A stretch of 64,000 nt of DNA from Carnobacterium viridans (GCF_900102725.1 NZ_FNJW01000008.1:2010501-2074500), one strand, 5' to 3'; shown: positions 1 through 8,474, counted from the stretch's first letter. Notes: generated by a model not told the origin, from the letters alone. Numbers and translations: made by a program.

Positions 1-281
1 CCTGTAACAAAAGGAGCCTTGTTCATAAGCTGTTGATAAACCGTTTCTGAAGGGAAACGAAAGGTACGAGTCACTTCAATTTCTCCGTCATTTTTTAACG
101 CAGATACAAACTCTTGCGCTACATTGATTAAATAAGCAATCGAGACATCCGTTTCTACTGATTCTGTAGAAAAACTTTGCTCATAAAGAGTCTGAAAAGG
201 TGCATCTTTCAATGCATATTCATAGTCTACTTCCGGGTTTTCAATATAAAATCCTTTTTCTGAAAAAATTGCTTGTGCCAT
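1..281 (-). CDS. unidentified protein, N-terminal part only
   Basis: The frame is open from an ATG at 281 to the window edge, giving 93 residues that begin MAQAIFSEKGFY. A purine-rich ribosome site (AGAAAGGG) lies a few bases upstream of the ATG. The visible part is acidic, has no signal peptide or membrane helix, and shows no motif I can name. Large SNF2-type helicases of Firmicutes have N-terminal regions of roughly this character, but that is only a weak impression. The gene is divergent from the toxin-antitoxin pair that follows. Real coding is likely; function is unknown. Confidence 0.55.
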   Translation of the reverse strand, partial: MAQAIFSEKGFYIENPEVDYEYALKDAPFQTLYEQSFSTESVETDVSIAYLINVAQEFVSALKNDGEIEVTRTFRFPSETVYQQLMNKAPFVT

Positions 282-414
282 GTATTTTTAGCCCTTTCTT
301 TTGAATTATCCGATTGAGAAATTAGAAAAGTACCAATCGGAATAAAGATTTCTTTTAGAGTATTATACGATTTTTAATATCAAACTGAAAGCAAGAGAGA
401 AATTTTTAGTTTTC

Positions 415-455
415 AAAACCTAATAGTAAATACATTGTATTTACTATTAGGTTTT
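415..455. promoter_or_regulatory. 20-bp-arm inverted repeat, probable TA operator
   Basis: Two perfect 20-base arms (415-434 and 436-455) flank a single central base. The repeat overlaps the -35 region of the promoter in front of the antitoxin gene. MazE/PemI-type antitoxins bind palindromes in their own promoters, so this is most simply the autorepression operator. No gene ends into it from the left on the plus strand, so a terminator role is unlikely. Confidence 0.7.
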
Positions 456-463
456 GGTAAAAT
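435..463 (+). promoter_or_regulatory. promoter of the toxin-antitoxin operon
   Basis: TTGTAT (435-440), 17 bases, then TAAAAT (458-463). It places the transcript start near 470. That rules out the ATG at 464 as the antitoxin start and supports the one at 494. The -35 box sits inside the inverted repeat. Confidence 0.6.
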
Positions 464-493
464 ATGGGTGAACTAATAAAGGAGATGAGCATA

Positions 494-718
494 ATGAAGA
501 CTAGAAAACAAGGAAATGCCATTGTATTAACAGTCCCTACGAAGTTCAATCTTCAACCAGATCAAGAATATGTAGCCGTAAAAGGTGAATTAGGAAGTAT
601 TACTTATGTACCTAAAGTAAATAATATTTTTGAAAAAGCTCTAGAAAATAACGAAACTTTAAGATTTGAGGATGAATTTAACGAGGATAAAAAATTAATT
701 GGAAGAGAAGAAGTGTAA
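494..718 (+). CDS. MazE/PemI-like antitoxin (AbrB-type)
   Basis: This 74-residue protein begins MKTRKQGNAIVLTVPTKF, the swapped-hairpin AbrB/MazE DNA-binding fold (residues 3-45). An acidic tail (about 46-74) is expected to wrap the toxin. Family members neutralise an MazF-type RNase and repress their own operon. I chose the ATG at 494 because AAAGGAG at 478-484 is spaced correctly for it. The upstream in-frame ATG at 464 abuts the -10 box, and the one at 485 touches the ribosome site. The toxin gene follows after one base. Identification rests on the fold-like N-terminus and the partner gene. Confidence 0.85.
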   Translation: MKTRKQGNAIVLTVPTKFNLQPDQEYVAVKGELGSITYVPKVNNIFEKALENNETLRFEDEFNEDKKLIGREEV

Positions 719-719
719 T

Positions 720-1094
720 ATGATTTACTCGATTAATGATTATACACCAAAACAAGGGGATATCGTTTGGATAAATTTTAATCCTAGTGCTGGAAGAGAA
801 ATTCAAAAGAAAAGGCCGGCTTTAGTTCTTAGCTCAGATGCTTACAATGCCACAACTGGGTTTATACAAGTGTGTCCAATTACGTCCACCAATAAAAGTA
901 GACCAGGGTTTATTCCTTTATCGAAGGATCATACCATCCATGGAACAATCAATGCGATGCAAATAAAAGGGTTCGATTTTATGGCAAAAGAAAGAGCCGT
1001 GACCTTTGTCGAAAAAGCTACGACTGCCGAATTAGGGATTGTTGCCCAAGTAGCTACCGATATTTTTTCCTTTGATAAGTTGTTAGGAGAATAA
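720..1094 (+). CDS. MazF/PemK-family endoribonuclease toxin
   Basis: This 124-residue protein carries the PemK/MazF signature: GDIVWINFNPSAG (13-25), KKRPALVLS (30-38) and CPITST (52-57). Arg32 and Thr55 match the catalytic pair of the family. MazF toxins cut single-stranded mRNA at short motifs and stop translation until antitoxin is restored. The start at 720 follows the antitoxin stop by one base, with GGAAGAGAAG as ribosome site inside the antitoxin gene, so the two are translationally coupled. The gene looks intact. Which sequence it cleaves cannot be read from here. Confidence 0.92.
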   Translation: MIYSINDYTPKQGDIVWINFNPSAGREIQKKRPALVLSSDAYNATTGFIQVCPITSTNKSRPGFIPLSKDHTIHGTINAMQIKGFDFMAKERAVTFVEKATTAELGIVAQVATDIFSFDKLLGE

Positions 1095-1145
1095 GAACCT
1101 TAAAAGTAATTTATCCGCTACGAATCTTAAAATTTTATCATGTGT

Positions 1146-1544
1146 CTACATTGCCATCCAACTGGGCTCCAAGGTATTTCCATCTGGATCTTGTACTTCA
1201 AGTCCAAACATTTGGTCTTCAGACATCCCCATGTCTACTTTATGGAAATCACCGCCATTGGCTTTGGCTGTTTCAGCAAATTTTTTGACTGCATCAGCAC
1301 TTTCTAGACTAAATGCAATTAGAGAGCTGCTAGTGGTTTGAGTATCAGCAATTGTTTTATCTTTAATGAAACGGCTATAAAATTCGTGATTTAGTAGCAT
1401 GATCCAAAAATGATCATCCCAAACCATTGCGACAGCTTCATCATTTGAGAATTCGTTATTTTTAGTAAAACCTAATTTTTCATAGAATGCAGCAGAGCGA
1501 TTGACATCAGATACAGGGAAATTTACAAAAACCATTGTTGGCAT
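1146..1544 (-). CDS. VOC-family (glyoxalase/bleomycin-resistance-like) protein
   Basis: This 132-residue single-domain protein has the VOC fold. The N-terminal half opens with a strand and helix (FVNFPVSDVNRSAAFYEKLG). The C-terminal half ends EVQDPDGNTLEPSW, the usual metal-ligand Glu region. It resembles proteins annotated as lactoylglutathione lyase or extradiol dioxygenase-like in lactic acid bacteria, whose substrates are mostly unknown. AGGAGGATT-type ribosome sequence precedes the ATG at 1544. It is monocistronic and convergent with the toxin operon. Specific chemistry is not assigned. Confidence 0.85.
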   Translation of the reverse strand: MPTMVFVNFPVSDVNRSAAFYEKLGFTKNNEFSNDEAVAMVWDDHFWIMLLNHEFYSRFIKDKTIADTQTTSSSLIAFSLESADAVKKFAETAKANGGDFHKVDMGMSEDQMFGLEVQDPDGNTLEPSWMAM

Positions 1545-1787
1545 AAAAATCCTCCATTCTCTTCATAGACTGATTTTATTACAAGTAAAGCATCTCACGA
1601 GGAAACTTTTTTGTCAAAAATAGGAGATTAAATTGCGCTAGTCATTCTAAGATGTCTGCCCAGTCTACATGAGTAAGGAATAAAGGCTAAAACCGATAAA
1701 TTGGTGAGAGGCTCTGAGCTTTATCCCGTTAAAAAAAGAAGCTCTTCTATTATACTTAGGTAGAGAAGGTAGTAGGAGGTAACTAAG

Positions 1788-2600
1788 ATGAAAAAAATGA
1801 TTAAGGGAACGAATCATGCGTCTATTGCAGTGGAAGATGTAGGAGATGGGCAGCCAATTGTTTTCTTGCATGGATGGCCGTTTGATCATCAGATGTTTGA
1901 ATACCAATACAATTACTTTTTGCCTAGAGGGTATCGCATGATTGGAATCGACTTTCGTGGGTTTGGTGAGTCAGATTTAGTGATTGAAGATTACGGCTAC
2001 AATACACTTGCGGACGATGTTAAGAGCGTTTTAGAAGACTTACACATTGAAGAGGCTATTTTAGTCGGGTTTTCAATGGGCGGAGCGGTTGCCACGAGGT
2101 ACATGGCTCGTCATAAGGGATTTGGAATTAAGAAGCTGATTTTGATCAGTGCAGCAGTTCCTCAATTTGCTAAGAAACCTGCTTACTCCATTGGGATTAA
2201 AAAGTCAGAAATCACAGCCATGGTTGAACAAATTCAAGTTGATCGTCCTAAACTAATCCAAGACTTTATTAAAAAGCTGTTTCATGAGAAAACCTTAGTC
2301 TCCTATAAAGGTTGGCTGACAAATTTGGCATTAGGGGCTTCTTCTTATGGAATGATTCTTTCAGCTCTGGCTATGCGAGATGAGAATGTACGAGAAGACC
2401 TTGAAAAAATTACGGTATCGACCTTAATTTGTCATGGCAAAAAAGACACTGTTTGTTCGTATGAAGTGGTGGAAGAAATGACTCAATTGATTTCTAAAAC
2501 TATTGTCGTGCCCTTTAGAAAGAGCGGCCATGCGATTTTCCATGATGAGACAGAAAAATTGAATCGGACGATGTTGATGTTTATTCAAAATAAGAACTAA
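1788..2600 (+). CDS. alpha/beta hydrolase
   Basis: This 270-residue cytoplasmic protein has a clear alpha/beta-hydrolase layout. The oxyanion loop is HGWP (28-31), followed by FRGFGESD. The nucleophile elbow is GFSMGG with Ser96, the acid is Asp220 in CHGKKD, and His248 lies in SGHAIF. It resembles small esterases and non-haem haloperoxidase-like hydrolases; the substrate is unknown. GTAGGAGGT lies just upstream of the ATG. A strong hairpin terminator follows at once, so it is probably a single-gene unit. Confidence 0.88.
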   Translation: MKKMIKGTNHASIAVEDVGDGQPIVFLHGWPFDHQMFEYQYNYFLPRGYRMIGIDFRGFGESDLVIEDYGYNTLADDVKSVLEDLHIEEAILVGFSMGGAVATRYMARHKGFGIKKLILISAAVPQFAKKPAYSIGIKKSEITAMVEQIQVDRPKLIQDFIKKLFHEKTLVSYKGWLTNLALGASSYGMILSALAMRDENVREDLEKITVSTLICHGKKDTVCSYEVVEEMTQLISKTIVVPFRKSGHAIFHDETEKLNRTMLMFIQNKN

Positions 2601-2603
2601 AGA

Positions 2604-2640
2604 AAAAAGCTAGAAACAGAATCTGTTTCTAGCTTTTTTG
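2604..2640. terminator. bidirectional Rho-independent terminator
   Basis: A perfect 17-bp stem (2604-2620 and 2624-2640) with a 3-base loop has A-runs on the left and T-runs on the right. It lies between the convergent hydrolase gene and the ABC exporter gene and can serve both. Confidence 0.9.
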
Positions 2641-2674
2641 TCTAATAGTCATTTTTCACATAATTCTAGTAAAC

Positions 2675-4489
2675 TTATGCTGATTGGAATTGACTTTGAT
2701 AAAGATCAGCATAGAAACCGTCTTTTTCCAATAACTCATGGTGGCTTCCAGTTTCAATAATATTCCCTTTGTCCATAACTAAAATGAGGTCTGCATTTTT
2801 AATTGTCGACAATCGATGGGCAATCACAAAGCTGGTTCTGTCCAACATGAGATGATCAATTGCTTGTTGGATTTTAATTTCCGTTTTAGTATCGATACTT
2901 GAAGTGGCCTCATCTAAGATCATGACTTTCGGATCGGATAAAATGGTCCGAGCAATGGTTAACAACTGTTGTTGTCCTTGAGAGATCATATTATTTTCAC
3001 TCGAAATAATCGTATCATAACCTTCTGGTAACGTTTGGATAAAAGAGTCACACTGAGCTTTTTTAGCTGCGGCAATAACTTCTTCTCTAGTAGCGTCTTT
3101 CTTTCCGTAGCTAATATTTTCAGCAATGGTTCCTTCAAATAACCATGTATCTTGCAAGACCATACCAAACTGTTTTCTTAGATCATGTCTGGTGAGGGTG
3201 TTCGTGTCGATCCCATCAAATAAAATAGAACCACTATTAATTTCGTAGAAACGCATCAATAAGTTTACAAGTGTTGTTTTCCCAGCACCCGTAGGACCTA
3301 CGATGGCAATCGTCTTTTTAGGTTCTGCAATAAAATTAACATCTTTCATGATCAATTGGTTTTTGTTGTAGCCAAAGCTGACATGCGAAAATTCGATTTG
3401 GCCAAGAGGATTATCGATCACATTAGCCTTTTTGATATCAGGAACTTCATTTTCTGCATCTAAAACTTCATAAATCCGTTCAATGGCTGCTAAACAACCT
3501 TGAAGCATGTTCACGACGTAAGAGGCTTCTGTAATGGGATCTGAAATTTGATTGACATATTGTAGAAAAGCTTGAAGCAATCCGATTGTTATCGTTCCTT
3601 GGATGGCTAAAGTAGCGCCCATTAAGGCACTGCTGATATACGCCAATTGAGTAATGCTTCTCATGATAGGGTAGATTGCAAAGTTAACAAATTGGGCCTT
3701 TTTATGTGCTTTATATTGTTCGTCGATTAATTGATCGGCTTTTTGAATGACTTCTTCTTGTTTATTAAAAGCTTTAATAATCGTGTTTCCGGAATAATAT
3801 TCCTCCGTAGCGCCACTTAATTTTCCTAAGGTATACATATTGTCGCCAAATAACGTTTGATTCTTTTTAGAAATGACTTTCGTGACGATAATATTGACCA
3901 GGATCATACAAATAATAATCAAGGATAAGCGGCCGCTAACATAAATCATTAGACTCAACCCAACAATGACAATGATGATTGAACTAATAAACTGATTAAA
4001 ACTCATGATAATAAAGTTCGCTACTTTATCTGCATCGGCTGTCGTTCGACTTAATAGATCGCCTACTTGTGTTTGATCGTAAAAATTTAAAGGCAATTTA
4101 TTTAGTTTAGCTGTTATTTTCTTTCGTAAGGTTAGACTGGCCTCTTCGCTGACAGAGGCGATTAAATATTCCTGGAAGTAATTACAAATAAATATGATTC
4201 CAGCAATGATTAATAAGATTAAAAGTGGTCCCGTGATTGCAGCTCGAATACTTTCCATCATTGAAGTACCCGGTAATTTTACAGCTTCAATTAGTCCATC
4301 AATAGCTTGAGCTGTAACTAAAGGAATCGAAACATAGGCTAATGTGCCAATGATGTTTGAAAGAATAGCTGGAATGGTTTTCTTTTTTTGAAGCATTAGC
4401 AGTTCGAAAAAATAATGAACGGCTTTTTTTAGATTTTTTGGTTTTTCTGAGTCTAGTTCTTCTAAAAGCACTTGTTCTTTTTTAGACAT
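2675..4489 (-). CDS. heterodimeric ABC exporter subunit with catalytic NBD
   Basis: This 604-residue half-transporter has six membrane helices (about residues 40-330), then an ATPase domain. The domain has Walker A GPTGAGKTT, Walker B VMILDEATSS with the catalytic Glu, and an H-loop IAHRLST. Its signature motif is altered (SQGQQQLL instead of SGGQ). This is the pattern of the canonical-Walker-B subunit of LmrCD/EfrAB-type multidrug exporters. Its ATG overlaps the end of the partner gene by 8 bases. The expected role is ATP-driven drug or lipid export at the membrane; the substrate is not shown. Confidence 0.92.
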   Translation of the reverse strand: MSKKEQVLLEELDSEKPKNLKKAVHYFFELLMLQKKKTIPAILSNIIGTLAYVSIPLVTAQAIDGLIEAVKLPGTSMMESIRAAITGPLLILLIIAGIIFICNYFQEYLIASVSEEASLTLRKKITAKLNKLPLNFYDQTQVGDLLSRTTADADKVANFIIMSFNQFISSIIIVIVGLSLMIYVSGRLSLIIICMILVNIIVTKVISKKNQTLFGDNMYTLGKLSGATEEYYSGNTIIKAFNKQEEVIQKADQLIDEQYKAHKKAQFVNFAIYPIMRSITQLAYISSALMGATLAIQGTITIGLLQAFLQYVNQISDPITEASYVVNMLQGCLAAIERIYEVLDAENEVPDIKKANVIDNPLGQIEFSHVSFGYNKNQLIMKDVNFIAEPKKTIAIVGPTGAGKTTLVNLLMRFYEINSGSILFDGIDTNTLTRHDLRKQFGMVLQDTWLFEGTIAENISYGKKDATREEVIAAAKKAQCDSFIQTLPEGYDTIISSENNMISQGQQQLLTIARTILSDPKVMILDEATSSIDTKTEIKIQQAIDHLMLDRTSFVIAHRLSTIKNADLILVMDKGNIIETGSHHELLEKDGFYADLYQSQFQSA

Positions 4490-6239
4490 TTTCTTTCACC
4501 TCGCTTTTAGACAGCATATTTTGAGATTTAGCTAATTCTTGATAAACAGGATTTTTTTCAATTAATTCTGAATGGGTTCCTTTACCCACAATTTTCCCTT
4601 CGTTTAAGACGATGATTTGATCAGCATCAATGATCGTGCTGATTCTTTGGGCAATGATTAACGTTACCGCGTCTTTCAATTCTGGTTTTAAAGCGGCTCT
4701 TAGTTTCGCATCTGTTTTATAATCCAGTGCTGAAAAACTATCGTCAAATACATAAATCTGAGATTTCTTTATCAGTGCACGTGCGATTGCCAAACGTTGT
4801 TTTTGTCCTCCAGAAAAATTGGTTCCCCCTTGAGCTACCAAGGCATTAAATTGCTGATCCTGTTCTTCTATAAACGGTAAGGCCTGAGCAACCTGAGCTG
4901 CATGTCTCAATTCATTAACCGTAGCTTCTTTATTCCCATCTAAAATATTATCCTGGATGGTTCCACTAAATAAAAATGCTCTTTGTGGGACGTAGCTGAT
5001 CAATGAACGAAGGTCCTTTTGAGAAAGTTTGCTGATATCTGTACCGTGTATCAAAATGCGACCCTTTTGAATGTCATTGAACCGTAAAAGGATTTTAGCA
5101 ATCGTACTTTTACCGGATCCCGTTCCACCAACGATAGCCAATACTTCACCTGTGTTGATTGAAAAATCCATGTCTTCTAGGACTGATTTGTCAGCACCTT
5201 GATATTTAAACGTTACGTTTTCAAATGACAAAGCAGGCTGCACAGTAACATCTACTTTTTCGTTTAACTGACTATCATCTTCCACTTCTGGCTGAAGTGT
5301 CAGTACTTCTTGAATTCTATTTAATGATGCGATTGCTCTAGGTATGTTAAACATAATCAAAGCGGTCATGATAAATGAAGACATTGTGATGACTGAGTAC
5401 CCGATAACGGCAGTAATGGAACCTACTTGAATGGTGTTGTCTGCAACTAAGGAACTCCCCACCCAAATAATAGGGATCATCGTAAGGGCGTTCAGGCTAA
5501 AAGCAACAGGTGTTAGAAAGGCAAAGTACTTATTGATCCGAATCATGTTAGCAGCAAAATCATTAAAACTACCATCAACTTTATTTTTTTCATATTCAGC
5601 GTTATCAAATGCACGAATAATTTTTACGCCTTTAAAAAATTGTCTAACAAGCATTGTCATTTTATCCATCTTTTTCTGAATGTTATTGATCAAGCGAGTG
5701 GATTTAAACATTACGGCAGTAATCACACCGATAAAAATAAGAATGGATATAAGTGGAATGACCGTCATCATAGGGGAAATCCGATAAGCTAATACAATAG
5801 AAATGACTGCCATAAATGGACTCGGTAAAACCATTTGAAAGAGAGATAAAGTTACTTCTTGAATATTGACAACATCACTAGACGTTCTCGTGACTAAAGA
5901 GGCCACACCAATTTTATTAGTGTCATTTAGTGACAAATCTTGTATTTTTCTAAATAACTTTTTACGGGTTTCTTTTCCAAAACGTGAAGCAATTTCAGAA
6001 GTGTAGTAACTTCCAAGCACCCCAACAAGAGCACCTACAAGAATAGTAAGCAACATCTGAATTCCAATAGAAGAAACGACGTTGGTATTTTTTTCTAAAA
6101 TACCTTTATCAATGAGTTGAGCAATTAGATAAGGGATGAATAGAGTTGCTACGGATTGAAGTAAAATTAAGCTACTTGTAGCAAGGACAAGCAGTTTGTT
6201 TTTCTTTAAAAATGTAAAAAATAAATGCATATTGTTCAT
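4482..6239 (-). CDS. heterodimeric ABC exporter subunit with degenerate NBD
   Basis: This 585-residue half-transporter is the first gene of the exporter operon. Walker A (GGTGSGKST) and signature (FSGGQKQRL) are intact. The catalytic Glu after Walker B is Asp (IYVFDDSFS) and the H-loop His is Gln (IIAQRIST). That is the degenerate half of asymmetric exporters such as LmrCD. GGAG lies only two bases before the ATG at 6239, so the next ATG three codons in (6230) may be the real start. Transcription starts from the MerR-type promoter at 6321-6351. Confidence 0.92.
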   Translation of the reverse strand: MNNMHLFFTFLKKNKLLVLATSSLILLQSVATLFIPYLIAQLIDKGILEKNTNVVSSIGIQMLLTILVGALVGVLGSYYTSEIASRFGKETRKKLFRKIQDLSLNDTNKIGVASLVTRTSSDVVNIQEVTLSLFQMVLPSPFMAVISIVLAYRISPMMTVIPLISILIFIGVITAVMFKSTRLINNIQKKMDKMTMLVRQFFKGVKIIRAFDNAEYEKNKVDGSFNDFAANMIRINKYFAFLTPVAFSLNALTMIPIIWVGSSLVADNTIQVGSITAVIGYSVITMSSFIMTALIMFNIPRAIASLNRIQEVLTLQPEVEDDSQLNEKVDVTVQPALSFENVTFKYQGADKSVLEDMDFSINTGEVLAIVGGTGSGKSTIAKILLRFNDIQKGRILIHGTDISKLSQKDLRSLISYVPQRAFLFSGTIQDNILDGNKEATVNELRHAAQVAQALPFIEEQDQQFNALVAQGGTNFSGGQKQRLAIARALIKKSQIYVFDDSFSALDYKTDAKLRAALKPELKDAVTLIIAQRISTIIDADQIIVLNEGKIVGKGTHSELIEKNPVYQELAKSQNMLSKSEVKENV

Positions 6240-6299
6240 GTCTCCTTTTAGTTATGCGTATAAACTTACTTCAGATAGCATAAGAGCGGGCTCGATGCT

Positions 6300-6328
6300 T
6301 TGAAATAAGCGAATAATAGCAGTATAAT
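6300..6328 (+). promoter_or_regulatory. promoter of the MerR regulator gene
   Basis: TTGAAA (6300-6305), 17 bases, TATAAT (6323-6328). The -10 box overlaps the -10 of the divergent exporter promoter and abuts the MerR dyad. Binding of the regulator should therefore also affect its own synthesis. Confidence 0.75.
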
Positions 6329-6351
6329 CTGTATAGCAACTATACAGTCAA
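6321..6351 (-). promoter_or_regulatory. MerR-type promoter of the ABC exporter with dyad operator
   Basis: On the minus strand TTGACT (6346-6351) and TATACT (6321-6326) are separated by 19 bases, longer than the usual 17. Inside the spacer is a perfect dyad: CTGTATAG (6329-6336), three bases, CTATACAG (6340-6347). Over-long spacers with a central dyad are the hallmark of promoters that MerR proteins activate by untwisting DNA. Confidence 0.85.
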
Positions 6352-6392
6352 GTTTTATTTTCAGAAACTGTGGATGGGAAGAGAGGAATCAT

Positions 6393-7211
6393 ATGGAAAA
6401 GGAATATCTAACCATTAGTCAGTTTTCAGCTTTATCTGGAATCAGTCGAAAGACTCTGATTTATTATGACAAAATTGATTTGTTCTCACCTAAAATGGTT
6501 ACAGATAAAGGGTACCGAATGTATGAAGAAAAACAATTAGATACTATTAGTGTCATTTATATTTTAAGAGAATTAGGGAAATCAATTAAAGAAATAAAAA
6601 TCTATTTACAAGAACGAACTCCAGAAAAAATGCTGTCGTTGTTCCTAGAAGAACAAAAACAGATTGATAAAAAAATTAGTACGTTACAGCAATACAAAGA
6701 TATGTTGGAAAAAAGAATCGAGTTAACAAAGTTGGCAGACGTAATAACTGTTGGAAAACTTACTTTTATCCAGAAAGAAAAGAAACCGATACTAATCGGT
6801 AAAAAAATAAATCAACAAAACAATGAAGCCCTCATTGATTTCTATTCACTTATTGACCAACAACAAATTGTCCAAGGTTTTCCAATAGGAGCGATTATTG
6901 GAAAAAATGAATTGGCCAATGGTGAATTTTCAAATTTTAGTTATTTTTATATCAATAAATCGACTGAAGATAAAAATCAGTTAAGTATAAAGCCTGAAGG
7001 ATGTTACGCAGTCATGTATGATTATTGTGATTACAATAAAACCGAAAAACTGTATCAGAAAATGTTGGATGGTTTAGTAGAAAATGGTTATGAGATTGAT
7101 GGGGATGCCTATGAAGAATACATCATTGATGAAGTTGCAGAAAAAAATCCAGAAAAGTATTTGGTTAAGGTAATGATTAAAGTGAAAAACGAAAATGAAA
7201 AAATATCGTAA
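6393..7211 (+). CDS. MerR-family drug-sensing activator (BltR/BmrR-like)
   Basis: This 272-residue protein has an N-terminal winged helix (residues 5-75, with SQFSALSGISRKTLIYYDKI). A coiled coil follows (about 80-115), then a C-terminal GyrI-like ligand-binding domain (about 125-270). The layout matches BmrR/BltR regulators, which sense cationic or hydrophobic compounds. It is divergent from the ABC exporter and faces the dyad-containing promoter, so the exporter is its likely target. GAGAGG precedes the ATG. The effector is unknown. Confidence 0.88.
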   Translation: MEKEYLTISQFSALSGISRKTLIYYDKIDLFSPKMVTDKGYRMYEEKQLDTISVIYILRELGKSIKEIKIYLQERTPEKMLSLFLEEQKQIDKKISTLQQYKDMLEKRIELTKLADVITVGKLTFIQKEKKPILIGKKINQQNNEALIDFYSLIDQQQIVQGFPIGAIIGKNELANGEFSNFSYFYINKSTEDKNQLSIKPEGCYAVMYDYCDYNKTEKLYQKMLDGLVENGYEIDGDAYEEYIIDEVAEKNPEKYLVKVMIKVKNENEKIS

Positions 7212-7382
7212 GCTTGTATATAACTTTTATAACTCTTTATTAAGGGAATCTATCGTAAAATTTAAAAGTAGCTGTCAAATTTATGTTGCTTTGTCACGAG
7301 TAAAAATTAGTGCAGATATTGTATGAAGTTCTTTAATGAAAATTGTGGGACTTAAGTTTTATACAAGAAGGGGAAAATTTGT

Positions 7383-7934
7383 ATGAATAAGGCGATTTTT
7401 TGGGATTTATTAGGTACTCTAGGTGGAAGTAGCCATACATTGATTAATAATAATTTTGAGTTCTTTGACCATGCAATTCCAGCATTGCAAAAAGCTACTG
7501 AAAATAATTATTTAAATATCATCATTACGAATCAAAGTCATATTGCTCATAATCGACTTACTCTTGAGGAGTATAATGATTCATTAAAGAAATTGATAAT
7601 TAGACTAGAAGATAAAGGTATTAAAATTACTGAAGTATATACCTGCCCTCATGCTAAAAAAGATAACTGTCAGTGTAAAAAACCGCAGCCTTTATTAGTT
7701 AACCAAGCAATTAAAAAATATGATTTAAACCAAAATGAAAGTTTTATAATTGGAGATTCTGGGAAAAATGATATGTTGCTTGCAAATAATTCAAACATGA
7801 AAAGTATCTTAGTTCTTACAGGAGAGGGAATTAAGAGCTTAACAGATTCTAGACAGTTATGGAGTGAAATGAGACCTACTCATATTGCAGAAGATAGTTT
7901 AGATGCTGTTAATAAAATTGTTCTCTTTCTGTAG
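7383..7934 (+). CDS. HAD-superfamily protein with HisB/GmhB-type zinc loop
   Basis: This 183-residue protein has the HAD class IIIA layout. Motif I is FWDLLGTLGG (6-15), a Ser/Thr motif sits around ITNQS, and a cysteine/histidine zinc loop CPHAKKDNCQC is followed by KKP, as in GmhB and HisB-N phosphatases. Motif IV is GDSGKNDM. The second Asp of the DxD motif, the general acid in phosphatases, is Leu10 here. That change raises doubt about normal phosphatase chemistry. AAGGGG precedes the ATG. It stands alone, with no heptose or histidine genes nearby. Substrate unknown. Confidence 0.75.
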   Translation: MNKAIFWDLLGTLGGSSHTLINNNFEFFDHAIPALQKATENNYLNIIITNQSHIAHNRLTLEEYNDSLKKLIIRLEDKGIKITEVYTCPHAKKDNCQCKKPQPLLVNQAIKKYDLNQNESFIIGDSGKNDMLLANNSNMKSILVLTGEGIKSLTDSRQLWSEMRPTHIAEDSLDAVNKIVLFL

Positions 7935-8041
7935 TAGAGTGTCATGATAATTTAAGTACTAAAAATTATATTAGCAAAAGATAATAAGTTACAACAGATA
8001 TCCAATTGAACTAAATTCATATGCTACTACTCAGATGGTTC

Positions 8042-8303
8042 TTGAGTACTATAAACAATATTTCATTTGCCCTATTTGGTACTAAAAGTGTACTTAATGA
8101 GCTTAAGTACCACAAGTATGATTTTATTTGATCCATACGGTACTAAAAGTGCACTTAAGTACCATAAGGATCACTTCATTTGACTTATATGGTACTCAAA
8201 TTGTATTTAAGCACCATAAGCACCGTTTTATATGATCCATACGGTGCTTAAAGTTTTCGCAAATTTTGTAAGCATCCTGTTGTTAAACCCATATGATGCT
8301 CAG
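8042..8303. repeat. array of five imperfect hairpin repeats
   Basis: Five elements are spaced 61, 52, 52 and 61 bases apart. Each has a left arm and a right arm separated by roughly 20-30 bases: AGTACT/GGTACT (8045, 8078), AGTACC/GGTACT (8106, 8139), AGTACC/GGTACT (8158, 8191), AGCACC/GGTGCT (8210, 8243) and AGCATC/GATGCT (8271, 8295). The arms change in compensating pairs, so the pairing appears to be under selection. The stretch 7935-8474 holds no gene that I can see. Confidence 0.7.
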
Positions 8304-8474
8304 AATGATATACATTGAGAAATTTAAACGAGACCTTACCGTTCTATATGGAAAGATACAGCATATTCTTTAGGAAAATAAATTAAACTCAAAAGTTATT
8401 GATGCTTGTATAGTGCAAAATAAAAGTAATAAAAAGTGCTATTATATTTAGGGAGAAAAATAATAGTTAAATGT

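Noticed and set aside
464-493. Longer start for the antitoxin at 464
   Set aside because: The ATG directly abuts the -10 box and has no ribosome site; AAAGGAG fits the ATG at 494.
8042-8303. CRISPR array
   Set aside because: The repeats are imperfect, diverge along the array, pair with each other as hairpins, and there are no cas genes or uniform spacers.
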